From Nocardiopsis sp. FIRDI 009 (lineage in GTDB: Bacteria > Actinomycetota > Actinomycetes > Streptosporangiales > Streptosporangiaceae), in assembly GCF_003386285.1 (NCBI RefSeq), contig NZ_QPNC01000020.1, positions 62,001 through 126,000 on the forward strand: a DNA stretch of 64,000 bases, given 5' to 3'. Below are positions 16,600-24,692 of the stretch, piece after piece. The notes under the pieces are model-generated. The model was not told the DNA's origin. It worked only from the letters and a program-made list of their open reading frames with translations, and did not search any database. Within the stretch, counting starts at the first letter, position 1. Each line of letters starts with the position of its first letter. Position numbers and translations under genes: made by a program.

Positions 16600-18597
16600 T
16601 CAACCGGCCGGCACCTCGCCGTCGACGGCGGCGCACAGGTCCCGCACGGCCGCGCGGACGTCCTCGTCCTGGGTGAAACCGCGCCAGGCGCCATCGCTGC
16701 GCAGGCGCCGGTCGAGATCCGGGAGACGGCGCAGGAGATCGGCGGCCGGGCGGGCCACCGGGCCCATCCGGGTCAGGTACCGCACGGCCGAGAGGTGGAC
16801 CGGGAGGTACCGGCCGCGCGGCAGCTCCTCGACGGCTCCGAGGAGCACGGGCAGGGCGCGCTCGGGGTCGCCGGTGATCCGCCACAGGGCGTGTGCCGCC
16901 TCCACCCGGGTCCAGTCCGACGGCGGCACCCCGGACACGGCGAGGGCCGCGCAGACGTCGGCGGCCTCGGCGGCCCGGGGACCGAGTTCGGCCAGGAGGC
17001 GCAGATCCGTGTGGGGATAGTCGCCGGACACGGCGGGGACCAGTGCCCGCAGCGCGGGTCCGGGGTCGCCGGTGACCCGCCAGTACGCCCAGGCGGTGTG
17101 CCTCCCGCCGTGGTCCTCGCCGGAGGCCCGGGCCAGCAGCGCTTCGGCGGCGTCGGCGGCCACCGGTCCGATGGCGGCCACGGCCGACGCCGCCTCCCGC
17201 ACGGTCCACGCGTCGTCGTCGGCCAGCAGGTCGAGGAGCTCCGGAAGGGCCGGGGCGGCCTCCGCTCCCCAGGCCGCGAGTGTCGTGCACAGCATCCGGC
17301 GCGCGAGGGGGTCGGTGTGCGTGCGCATTCGCTCGCGTACGGCGGGCAGCAGTGTGTCGACGTGCTCGGGGAGCCGGACCAGCACCTCGGCGAGGGAGGG
17401 CAGGACGGCCATGTGGGGCGAGGCGGGGTAGTGGGCGAAGCCCAGGGCGAAGCCCGACCGCTCGGTGCGCAGTGCGTCGACGAGCCCGGGCAGGCAGCGC
17501 GGGTCGTTCAGTCGGGCCAGCGCCCACAGGGCCGCCTCGCCCACGGTCGGTCCCGTCCGTGTGCCCCGGGCGGCGCGGTCGTCGAGCAGAGCGGCGATCC
17601 GGTCGGCGTAGGGGGCGGCGGCCGTGCCCAGACAGGCCAGGAGCTCGGCGGCCTGGTACCGGACCTCCGGGGCCGGGTCGTCCAACCGCGCGGCGACTGC
17701 GGGCAGCAGGTCGGGCACCGGGGAGCGCCACTCCCCGAGGACGTCGGCGGCATGGTTCAGGCCGCCGACCCGCTGCTCCTCGTCGGGGTGGTCGGCGAGC
17801 AGCCCCAGCGCGTAGGCGGTGGACGGCGGGGGCAGCAGGCTCGCCGTCCAGCGCTGGAGACCGCGCGCACCGCAGCCGAGCGTGGTGTGCCGCCACATCC
17901 CGACGCTGGAATCCCGCAGCGCCGCCAGGACCTGCTCCAGTCTCCTAACGGGCAGATCGGGTTCCCCGGGCGTGAGCGCGTGGACGGCCGCCAGTCGGGG
18001 CTGGGGGGCCGGTGCGTCGAGCAACCCGTTCAACAGGTCCAGCACCCGCCCGCCGTGCCCACCGGCCGGTTCCCGGTGCGCCGCCGCACCCAGGGCGAGG
18101 ATCAGGTCGAGGCGGGTGACGGGGTCGGTCTCCGCCTCCCAACAGCGCAGCAGCGGACCCAGCACGGCCTCGCCGGGGTCGGCGCACCCCCTGATCACCT
18201 CGGCCGCCGCCCGCCGGGCGCTCGGTTCCGGGTGCTGGAGCAGGGCCAGCACCTCCGGGAGGGCCTTCTCCCACGCCGCGGGCCAGGCGGGATCCAGGAA
18301 CCCCTCCTCCACCGCGTGTGACTCCGACACCAACCGGGCGACGAGTTCCATCAGGGTGTCCCTCGCCGGAGCGTCCGGCTCGGATGCCAGGCGCACCACG
18401 AACGGCAGCGCGGCAGAGGCGGCGGGGCAGATCCACCCGCCCTGGTGGAACAGGTGGTTGAGCAGGTCGAACGCCGCGTCGTCGGCGTCGTCCGGGTCCG
18501 GTCCCGCGCACCGCCGCAGCAGGTCCGGCACGTCCTCCGCGGACCCGTGGTTGTGCTCCAGTTCCGACCACGCGACCGCGTCCCACGCCTCACCCAT
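16600..18597 (-). CDS. HEAT-repeat protein
   Basis: This 665-aa all-helical protein is built of degenerate HEAT/armadillo-like repeats from about residue 30 to 640. Examples are PEVRYQAAELLACLGTAAA, AAPALPELLDLLADDDAWTV and EAASAVAAIGPVAADAAEAL. The N-terminal WSELEHNHGSAEDVPDLLRR and LNHLFHQGGWICPAASAALPF match a family common in streptomycetes in which an HQG.....A..A.PF block precedes the repeats. No enzyme motif is visible; a protein-binding scaffold is the usual reading. The ATG at 18597 follows the family N-terminus; longer upstream extension looks non-coding. It lies downstream of, and on the same strand as, the EamA gene. Confidence 0.75.
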   Translation of the reverse strand: MGEAWDAVAWSELEHNHGSAEDVPDLLRRCAGPDPDDADDAAFDLLNHLFHQGGWICPAASAALPFVVRLASEPDAPARDTLMELVARLVSESHAVEEGFLDPAWPAAWEKALPEVLALLQHPEPSARRAAAEVIRGCADPGEAVLGPLLRCWEAETDPVTRLDLILALGAAAHREPAGGHGGRVLDLLNGLLDAPAPQPRLAAVHALTPGEPDLPVRRLEQVLAALRDSSVGMWRHTTLGCGARGLQRWTASLLPPPSTAYALGLLADHPDEEQRVGGLNHAADVLGEWRSPVPDLLPAVAARLDDPAPEVRYQAAELLACLGTAAAPYADRIAALLDDRAARGTRTGPTVGEAALWALARLNDPRCLPGLVDALRTERSGFALGFAHYPASPHMAVLPSLAEVLVRLPEHVDTLLPAVRERMRTHTDPLARRMLCTTLAAWGAEAAPALPELLDLLADDDAWTVREAASAVAAIGPVAADAAEALLARASGEDHGGRHTAWAYWRVTGDPGPALRALVPAVSGDYPHTDLRLLAELGPRAAEAADVCAALAVSGVPPSDWTRVEAAHALWRITGDPERALPVLLGAVEELPRGRYLPVHLSAVRYLTRMGPVARPAADLLRRLPDLDRRLRSDGAWRGFTQDEDVRAAVRDLCAAVDGEVPAG

Positions 18598-18647
18598 GCG
18601 CGCGAGCCTACCGACCCGGCACACCGCCACCGTGCCCGGCCACCCGT

Positions 18648-18676
18648 GGGGCCGGGGGAGCGCGTCCCCCGGCCCC
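18648..18676 (-). terminator. Terminator after the EamA gene
   Basis: A perfect 12-bp stem (18648-18659 with 18665-18676) with a 5-nt loop lies 6 bp past the EamA stop on its strand. It probably separates EamA from the HEAT-repeat gene. Confidence 0.7.
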
Positions 18677-18682
18677 GACGCC

Positions 18683-19591
18683 CTAGCGTCGCCGTTCGGG
18701 CGTCCGTAGGACCGCCAGACCCAGCGCCAGCACCGCCATCCCCGCCCAGGAGACCGCGGACAGGCGCTCACCGACCACGACCACGCCCAACAGGGCGGCG
18801 ACGGCGGGCTCGGCCAGGGTCAGGGTCGTGGCCACCGACGCCGGGGTGTGCCGCAGCCCCGTCCCGAACAGCCGGTAGGCGACGAACACGGTGAGCACCG
18901 CCAGGTGCAGGGCGACCAGTGCTCCGCTGATCGTGGCCAGCCACGCGGTGTCGGCGGACAGCAGGACCGGGAGCGTGACCAGCCCGCCCCCGGCGAACAG
19001 CGCGCCCATCACCGCGCCGGACGCATGGCCCCGCCGGATCAGCGCCCCGGCGATGACCGCATACAGCGCGTAGGACGCCCCCGCGATCAGGGACAGGAGC
19101 ACACCCGCGGCGTTCCCGTCACCGCCCGCGGCCCCGGCCCCGAACACCAGGACCGCGCATCCGGTGACGGCGGCCACGGTGGCCGCCGCCCAGCGGCGGG
19201 TGGGACGCACCCGCTCGGTCCACCAGACCAGCAGCCCGGAGAACACCGGCGCGCTGCCCAGCGTGATCACGGTCGCGACCGCGACCCCGGCCCGGTCGAC
19301 CGCCGGGTAGAAGGACAACGGGTACCCGGCGACCGCCAGGGCGCCCAGGACGAGCACCCACCGGGTGCGGGTGTCGGCGGAGCGGACCAGGACCGGTGCC
19401 CCGCGTCCGGTCAGGAACAGCAGCAGACCGCCGAGGGTCAGCCCCGCCGCGCCGACGGCCGCGGCGTGGGCGCCGGGCGGGGCCAGGGAACTGGCGGTGC
19501 CGGTGGTGCCCCACAGGACGGCGGCGCCGAGGACGGGCAGGGGGCCGCGGGCCAGTCGGCACCGCGCGGGCAGGGTGGTGTGGTTCGACAC
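18683..19591 (-). CDS. EamA/DMT-family transporter
   Basis: This 302-aa protein with ten predicted helices is arranged as two EamA repeats (about 15-140 and 150-285). Repeat landmarks are GAAVLWGTTGTASSLAP at the start and AGASYALYAVIAGALIRRG opening the second repeat. Family members export amino acids, purines or other metabolites. The GTG at 19591 (VSNHTTLPAR) has GGAGAG upstream; an in-frame ATG 51 nt earlier is also possible. The 5' region holds a 17-codon ORF and two hairpins at 19653-19762, suggesting ribosome-mediated control. If so, the exporter is probably tied to an amino-acid supply signal. Confidence 0.8.
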   Translation of the reverse strand: MSNHTTLPARCRLARGPLPVLGAAVLWGTTGTASSLAPPGAHAAAVGAAGLTLGGLLLFLTGRGAPVLVRSADTRTRWVLVLGALAVAGYPLSFYPAVDRAGVAVATVITLGSAPVFSGLLVWWTERVRPTRRWAAATVAAVTGCAVLVFGAGAAGGDGNAAGVLLSLIAGASYALYAVIAGALIRRGHASGAVMGALFAGGGLVTLPVLLSADTAWLATISGALVALHLAVLTVFVAYRLFGTGLRHTPASVATTLTLAEPAVAALLGVVVVGERLSAVSWAGMAVLALGLAVLRTPERRR

Positions 19592-19652
19592 AGTCGTGGA
19601 CTCTCCGTCGTCGATGGATCGAGGGATCGGCGACGGGCGCACGACGGGAGGA

Positions 19653-19721
19653 CGTCCCGGCCCTCGGGCGGGGACGCCGTGTGGATCAGACTCGGTCCGT
19701 GCGCCCGTTCAGGCGCACGGA
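19653..19721 (-). promoter_or_regulatory. Possible attenuator hairpins in the EamA leader
   Basis: Hairpin A pairs 19696-19705 with 19712-19721 (perfect 10 bp, 6-nt loop); its loop contains the stop codon of the leader ORF. Hairpin B pairs 19653-19658 with 19671-19676, plus GCCC/GGGC inside. Neither is followed by a T-tract. The overlap of a stop codon with a stem is typical of leader-peptide attenuators, but this remains inference. Confidence 0.4.
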
Positions 19722-19762
19722 GGGGGCAGCACGCGGTGCCAGTGGGTGTTCACGGGCGTCAT
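19709..19762 (-). CDS. Putative 17-aa leader peptide upstream of EamA gene
   Basis: ATG at 19762 opens MTPVNTHWHRVLPPPCA and a TGA at 19709-19711. A GTG at 19753 would give the shorter MNTHWHRVLPPPCA. The ORF contains His-Trp-His and ends in Pro-Pro-Pro-Cys-Ala, and its 3' end forms one arm of a perfect 10-bp stem. The downstream gene is a metabolite exporter. I do not recognise the peptide; the call rests on position and structure. Confidence 0.4.
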   Translation of the reverse strand: MTPVNTHWHRVLPPPCA

Positions 19763-19938
19763 CCTAACCCACCCCGTGCCGACCGGAATGTCCCGGGCAG
19801 CGGCGCCTGTCCGAACTCACCAGGGGCCCGGCCGCGGGTGAGTGGCCCGTAGCGGGGGCGTCACCGACGGGCAGTCTCCGGGCAACGGCGCCTTCCTAAC
19901 GTCGGTGGCGTCCGCGCACCCCCGCGAGAGGAACCCCC

Positions 19939-20770
19939 GTGAACCGCGAAGCACGCGACTTCCTGCCGCCGCTGCTCCTGGGGGTCTGGGTGGCCCACCG
20001 GTTCATGGACAACCTCACCCCCGCGCGCACCCGGATCCGGGACCAGGTGCGCGCGCTGCGGGAACGCCACTTCTGGATCCTGTCGCTGCTCTACGTCGGC
20101 ACCTTCGGGTCGTTCATCGGGTTCGGTTTCGCGTTCGGGGTCCTGCTCCAGAGCGAGTTCGGCCGGGAACCCCTGGAGGCCGCCTCGATCGCCTTCCTCG
20201 GCCCGGCCGTGGGCTCCCTGGTCCGTCCGTTCGGCGGGTGGCTCGCGGACCGGCTCGGCGGGGCCCGTGTCACGATCCTCGCCTTCCTCGGGATGGCCCT
20301 GGCCGGTGCCCTGGTCGTGCCGACCCTGGTCTGGTCCAGCGCGGGGCTGTTCACCGCCGTGTTCGCCGTACTGTTCGCCCTCACCGGGCTCTGCAACGGT
20401 TCGACGTACAATGATCCCCGCCGTCTACGCCGCCCGGGCCCAGGATCTGGTGGCCGCGGGCCGTTCCCCGCAACGGGCACGCGCCGAGACCAACCGGACG
20501 TCGGCGACCCTGCTCGGGCTGATCGGCGCGGTCGGCGCCCTGGGCGGGGTGGCCGTCAACCTCACCCTGCGGGAGTCCTTCGGACGGATGGACTCGGCCG
20601 TCCCGGCCTTCGCCCTCTTCTCCGCCTTCTACCTGCTGTGCGCCGCCGTCACCTGGGCCGCCTACCGGCGGCGCCCCGGGGAGCGGCTCGACGGGGGACG
20701 CCGTCACCCGCAGGTGGGCGCCGACTCCTCCGGGAGGTCGTACTCCGGCTCGAAGACGTATTCAGGGTAG
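19939..20770 (+). pseudogene. Decayed NarK-like nitrate/nitrite transporter remnant
   Basis: The first frame (from 19939) reads HRFMDNLTPAR, then SLLYVGTFGSFIGFGFAFG, FGGWLADRLGGARVTI and ALTGLCNGSTY. These are landmarks of the second half of NarK-type MFS transporters. At about 20410 the frame breaks: ..GST-Y is followed in the +1 frame by MIPAVYAARAQDLVAAG, SATLLGLIGAVGALGGVAVN and a last helix. Restoring one base after TACAA gives the usual GSTYKMIPA, so this is a 1-nt deletion. The N-terminal six helices are missing altogether, and the last codons overlap the neighbouring gene on the opposite strand. No nitrate gene is nearby. Confidence 0.85.
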
Positions 20771-22215
20771 TGCTCACGCCACTCGGCCTCGGTGGCCACC
20801 CCGGCCGCCTCGGCGGTGACCGGGAGGCCGAGCAGCGACGCGAGCTCGGTCGTCGGCGTCCCGGGCGCGTTGAGCTCCTCCCAGTGTCCGGCCAGGACCT
20901 CCGCGACGCGCTCGGCGGGTGTCTCCTCCAGGGCGCGCGCCACCTCCAGGTCTGCCGCCGAGGGGCCGAAGGAGGCGAGGTGGTAGCCGATGAACGGGTC
21001 CGGCTCACCGTCATCGGCGCCGACCGTCGCCAGCCAGTACGTGAGGGGGAGGCGGGCCTGCCCCGTGGCCCAGCACCACCCCTCGAAGTCCGAATGCAGT
21101 CCGAAGACCGTCCGGGCCGCCTGGTTGCGCAGGTCGGACCGGAAGAAGGGGTCGTCGGGGGAGGCGCCCGTGAACACGACGACGCCGCGCCCCGGGGGCA
21201 GGTTCAGCATCCGGGAGAAACCGGGACCGTCCTGCCAGACCACGGGGAACCGGTCCTGCGCCTGTTCGGGCAGGAACCCCAGGGGTTCGCTGAGCGTGGC
21301 GTGCCAGGTGTCCACCCACGGTTCGAACCCCGGCAGCGGACAGTACGTGATCGCCTCCCTGACCTCGCATCGCGTGGAGTCGCCGCCGTAGAGCGCGCTG
21401 TCGGGGAAACGGCGGTCCCAACCGTAGGTCGTGTTGGCGTACGCGGGGGTGGCCACCGCTCCGGCGAGGAGTACGGCGGCGGCCCCGAACGCGGCGCCCC
21501 GGGCCGCGCCCCGCCGTGGGCGTGCCGCCAGGGCCACCGCCACGAACACCCCCAGCACGAGCAGGACGTAGCCGAGGTAGTAGGCGGAGAGCACCGTGAT
21601 CTGGGGCGACATGACCTGGAACGGATTCACGGCCCGGGTGGCCATGCTCTCCACCCGCGAGACCATCTGGGGGCCCACGGAGACCAGGGCCGTGTTCACG
21701 TACAGGTAGTAGGCGGGGGCGAGGATCACGGGGACGATCAGTTGGACGTACGAGCGGGTCCACCCGGCCACCGCGACCCCGGCGGCGGGGCCGACCAGGG
21801 CGAGGGCGAAGGGGGTGGCGCGGGCGTAGGGGCTGACCATCCCGGGCAGGCCGCCCCCCGCGGCCCAGTGGCAGACCGCGGTCATCGCCGCCTGGCACAC
21901 CACGGTGACCAGAGCGGCGGCGGCCAGGAGGGACAGCAGCCGCCCCGTCCGCCCCAGGGGTGCGACGAACACCCCCGAGTAGCGGACCTCGCGCAGCGCG
22001 GGGAAGGTCGTCACCGCGAACATGGTGGCGGCGACGACCACCGCGACGGTCTCGGTCGTGTTGTGCACGTCCAGGGCGTGGGGCCAGGGGTAGTAGCCCA
22101 GGGTGACGTACACCAACGTCGTGCTGAGCCCCAGCCCCAGGTACAGGAGCGGGTTGGCCGCGAGCCGCACGGCGTTGAAGGCGGTCAGCCGGGTCGCGGC
22201 GGCGGCACGGCTCAC
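20704..22215 (-). CDS. ABC-2-like membrane protein with large C-terminal domain
   Basis: This 503-aa protein has about seven transmembrane helices in the first 270 residues (FNAVRLAANPLLYLGLGLS opening; later YYLGYVLLVLGVFVAVALA). A soluble domain of about 230 residues follows (YANTTYGWDRRFPDSALYGG onward) with four cysteines (RCEV..YCPLP, GWCW, PTCG). Topology is not certain, but the cysteines and aromatic residues suit an extracytoplasmic domain. The GTG start overlaps the ATPase stop by 4 nt, so it is the permease partner of that ABC protein. It is the last gene of the ECF-sigma unit. The C-terminal domain is not one I can name; it may be the ligand-binding or assembly part. Confidence 0.7.
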   Translation of the reverse strand: MSRAAAATRLTAFNAVRLAANPLLYLGLGLSTTLVYVTLGYYPWPHALDVHNTTETVAVVVAATMFAVTTFPALREVRYSGVFVAPLGRTGRLLSLLAAAALVTVVCQAAMTAVCHWAAGGGLPGMVSPYARATPFALALVGPAAGVAVAGWTRSYVQLIVPVILAPAYYLYVNTALVSVGPQMVSRVESMATRAVNPFQVMSPQITVLSAYYLGYVLLVLGVFVAVALAARPRRGAARGAAFGAAAVLLAGAVATPAYANTTYGWDRRFPDSALYGGDSTRCEVREAITYCPLPGFEPWVDTWHATLSEPLGFLPEQAQDRFPVVWQDGPGFSRMLNLPPGRGVVVFTGASPDDPFFRSDLRNQAARTVFGLHSDFEGWCWATGQARLPLTYWLATVGADDGEPDPFIGYHLASFGPSAADLEVARALEETPAERVAEVLAGHWEELNAPGTPTTELASLLGLPVTAEAAGVATEAEWREHYPEYVFEPEYDLPEESAPTCG

Positions 22216-23099
22216 CGGGCGTTCCGTTCCACACCGGTGAGCAGGAGGTAGGCGTCCTCCAGGGTGGGTTCGACCCCGACGCGCCCGCCCTCCGCCGCCG
22301 ACGAACCGGTCTCCCCAGGAGTGAGCACGCGGTAGCGGCCGTCCGCCAGCCGCCAGGTGGTCACCCCCTCCCGGGGGCGCTCGCGCTGTACCCAGACCCT
22401 GCCCTTCGCCCGTTCCACCAGGTCGCCGGGGGTGCCGTCGAAGACCACCCGTCCCCGGTCCAGGCAGACGACGCGGCGGCACAGCGCCGCCACGTCCTCG
22501 ATCTGGTGGGTGGACAGCACGACGGTGCTGCGGGTGGCCATCTCCGAGACCAGGCTGCGGAAGCGGATCCGCTGTTCGGGGTCCAGGCCGATGGTCGGCT
22601 CGTCCAGCAGCAGCAGTTCGGGGTCGCCGAGGAGGGCGCAGGCCAACCCCAGCCGTTGGCGCATCCCCCCGGACAGGCGGCGCACCCGGCTGTGGCGGCG
22701 GTCGTACAGGCCCACCCGGTCGAGGCTGCGACGCACCTCGTCGTGACGCTCACGGCGCCCGCCCATCTCCTTGAGCACCGCCACGTAGTCCACCAGGCCG
22801 AAGGCGGTGAAGTGGGGGTAGAACTCGGGGTTCTGCGGCAGGTAGCCCAGACGGCGCCGGATCTCGGTGCGTTCGGGCGCGCGCCGGGGGTCCCGCCCCA
22901 GGAGCCGCAGCTCACCCCGGCTGGCCTCCAGATCGGTGGCCAGGCACCGCAGCAGGGTGGTCTTCCCGGCGCCGTTGCGACCCAGCAGGCCGGTCACCCC
23001 CGGTCCCAGATCGAGGTCCACGGCGTCGAGCGCCGTGCGGGTGCCGTAGCTGCGCGTCACCCCGCGCGCATGGACGGCGGGAGCGTTCGGGTCGGTCAC
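22212..23099 (-). CDS. ABC transporter ATP-binding protein
   Basis: This 295-aa ATPase has Walker A GRNGAGKTT, Q-loop LPQNPEFYP, signature LSGGMRQRLGLA, Walker B ELLLLDEP and the H-loop (STHQIED). It is of the ABC-2/CcmA-like exporter type, with a C-terminal extension of about 70 residues typical of drug or peptide exporters. The start GTG (23099) overlaps the stop of the anti-sigma gene by 4 nt, and its own stop overlaps the membrane-protein gene by 4 nt. Coupling to a sigma/anti-sigma pair suggests the transporter is either the output or part of the sensor of that system. Confidence 0.88.
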   Translation of the reverse strand: MTDPNAPAVHARGVTRSYGTRTALDAVDLDLGPGVTGLLGRNGAGKTTLLRCLATDLEASRGELRLLGRDPRRAPERTEIRRRLGYLPQNPEFYPHFTAFGLVDYVAVLKEMGGRRERHDEVRRSLDRVGLYDRRHSRVRRLSGGMRQRLGLACALLGDPELLLLDEPTIGLDPEQRIRFRSLVSEMATRSTVVLSTHQIEDVAALCRRVVCLDRGRVVFDGTPGDLVERAKGRVWVQRERPREGVTTWRLADGRYRVLTPGETGSSAAEGGRVGVEPTLEDAYLLLTGVERNAR

Positions 23100-23902
23100 G
23101 TGGTCCTCACACGGAGACGGAGCAGGAGCATACCGGTCAGGGCGGCCAGTGCCGTCGCCCACCAGGGCTGGGTGTGCGGCGCGACCACGGACAGCGGGGT
23201 GGTGTGGTCGGCGGAACCGAGCACGGCCAGTGACACCAGCCACAGGAGCCCCACGGCGCCGCTGGCCAGGCTCAGGTGGACCCATCGGCACAGCACGAGC
23301 GAACCGGCGACCAGGGTCAGGGAGGGCAGGAGCCAGAACACCGCCGTCCACGGCGTGGTGGGGCTGGGCATCATCAGCGCGGCCAGGGTGCACAGGGCCA
23401 CGGCGGGGACCAGCACCGCGCACGTGCGCAGGAACAGCAGCCGCTGCCCGGCCATCGGTGTGATCGAGGTCAGGGTGTGCGCCGGGTCCACACCGCGTCC
23501 GTAGGCGAGCGCGACCCCCGCCAACGGGACGACCGGCGCGGTGAGGAAGAACACCAGTGAGCCCTTCGGCAGCGCGTGCGCGGCGAACAGGGCGCAGACC
23601 AGGACGAACACCGTGGACACCAGCCACGCGCGGTACAGCCGGGGTGTGGCGGCCAGCAGTTTGACCGTTCCGTCGCGCAGACCGAGGGCGCGCAGCAGGC
23701 GTTCGACCGGGTGCGGCCGTGGCCGGTCGACGACGTCGCGCAGGTCGGCCCAGCTGCGGTCGATCCACTCCTGGTCGGCGGGGACGAGGGTGCGGCAGGG
23801 CGCGCAGTGCATCAGGTGGGCCTCCACGGACATCGCCGTGACGTCGTCGACGGCGTGGGACGCGTACGCGTGTACTTGGGCAGGGGTCAGGTGCCAGGTC
23901 AT
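23096..23902 (-). CDS. Zinc-finger (ZAS-type) multi-pass anti-sigma factor
   Basis: This 268-aa protein has an N-terminal zinc anti-sigma motif (H29-x3-C33-x2-C36 in AHLMHCAPC). A linker and about six hydrophobic helices follow between residues 90 and 265. Most zinc anti-sigma factors have one helix; a six-helix membrane part is unusual and resembles a permease half or sensor. It overlaps the sigma-factor stop by 4 nt (ATGA) and the ATPase start by 4 nt. It should bind and hold the upstream ECF sigma factor until a membrane signal arrives. The name rests on the ZAS motif and gene order. Confidence 0.78.
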   Translation of the reverse strand: MTWHLTPAQVHAYASHAVDDVTAMSVEAHLMHCAPCRTLVPADQEWIDRSWADLRDVVDRPRPHPVERLLRALGLRDGTVKLLAATPRLYRAWLVSTVFVLVCALFAAHALPKGSLVFFLTAPVVPLAGVALAYGRGVDPAHTLTSITPMAGQRLLFLRTCAVLVPAVALCTLAALMMPSPTTPWTAVFWLLPSLTLVAGSLVLCRWVHLSLASGAVGLLWLVSLAVLGSADHTTPLSVVAPHTQPWWATALAALTGMLLLRLRVRTT

Positions 23903-24486
23903 GTCAGGGCCTCCCGCAGACGCGCCTTGGCGCGCATCACCCGTGTCTTCACGGTTCCTTCGGGGATCTGGAGTATCTGCGCCGCCTCCCGGACGGTGAG
24001 CCCGTCCAGCACGGTGGCCTGGATGGCGGCGCGCAGTTCCGGGGAGAGCGAGTGCAGGGCGGCGCCCAGGGGGCCGTGCTCGATGTTGAGCAGGACCATG
24101 TCCTCAGCGGAGGCGTCGCCGATGGTCTCGTAGGGCTCGGGGGCGCTGTCGGCGATCCAGCGGTTGGCCCGTTTGCGCAGCTGGGAGATCAACTGGCGGA
24201 TCGCGATGGTCCACAGCCACGCCCCGGCGTCGGTGTCGCCCGGGCGCGGGGTGAAGGATCCGGCGTTGCGCCACACCGCCAGGAAGGTCTCCTGGAGGGC
24301 GGCGTCGAGCTGGTCCGGGTCCGAGCAGCGGTAGCGCAGGCGGGCGCGCAGCCAGGGCGCGTGCCTGCGGTGCAGGATCTCCAGGGCGCCGGACTCCCCG
24401 GCGGCGACGGCGGCGAGCAACTCCGGGTCGGGGCTCTCGGGACCATAGGGGGGTACGCGGCGACGCGTGCGGCGGAACAGCTTCAC
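23899..24486 (-). CDS. ECF-type RNA polymerase sigma factor
   Basis: This 195-aa sigma-70-family protein has only regions 2 and 4. Region 2 is about 38-105 (LHRRHAPWLRARLRYR, QETFLAVWRNAGSF, AWLWTIAIRQLISQLRKR). Region 4 is about 138-190 with the HTH LTVREAAQILQIPEGTVKTRVMRAKARLREAL. It starts at GTG 24486 with no ribosome-binding site. A candidate ECF promoter ends 7 nt upstream, so the mRNA may be leaderless and self-activated. It is the first gene of a four-gene overlapping unit with an anti-sigma factor and an ABC system. Confidence 0.9.
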   Translation of the reverse strand: MKLFRRTRRRVPPYGPESPDPELLAAVAAGESGALEILHRRHAPWLRARLRYRCSDPDQLDAALQETFLAVWRNAGSFTPRPGDTDAGAWLWTIAIRQLISQLRKRANRWIADSAPEPYETIGDASAEDMVLLNIEHGPLGAALHSLSPELRAAIQATVLDGLTVREAAQILQIPEGTVKTRVMRAKARLREALT

Positions 24487-24493
24487 GTGCGGG

Positions 24494-24522
24494 CTATCGG
24501 GGTGTCGACGGTGATCGGTTCA
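24494..24522 (-). promoter_or_regulatory. Candidate ECF promoter (TGAACC-N17-CGATAG)
   Basis: On the minus strand TGAACC (24522-24517) and CGATAG (24499-24494) are separated by 17 nt, a common ECF -35/-10 layout. The predicted start site coincides with the sigma gene's GTG at 24486, implying a leaderless mRNA. This is inference from pattern. Confidence 0.45.
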
Positions 24523-24639
24523 CGGGGGCGGGGCGCCGGGCGGGCCCTTCCGACGGTACCGTCCCCGCGGGTGCTGGCCGGGATCGGCCACGTCACCCGG
24601 GCCCGGTCATGGCGGCCGGCGGGACGGGGAAGAACCCCC

Positions 24640-24655
24640 AACCGGCGCGCCGGTT
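24640..24655. promoter_or_regulatory. 16-bp perfect palindrome
   Basis: AACCGGCGCGCCGGTT reads the same on both strands. It lies 38 bp before the oxidoreductase start and about 150 bp upstream of the divergent sigma gene. It could be an operator or a small hairpin; no regulator is identified. Confidence 0.4.
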
Positions 24656-24692
24656 GTCCGCGCGGCGGCGGCCGTGGGAGAAAATGGGGCGT

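Noticed and set aside
21310..21330. ggttcgaacc resembling a tRNA T-loop
   Set aside because: It lies inside the ABC membrane-protein gene, where it encodes a Gly-Phe-Glu-Pro stretch, and no acceptor, D or anticodon arm surrounds it.
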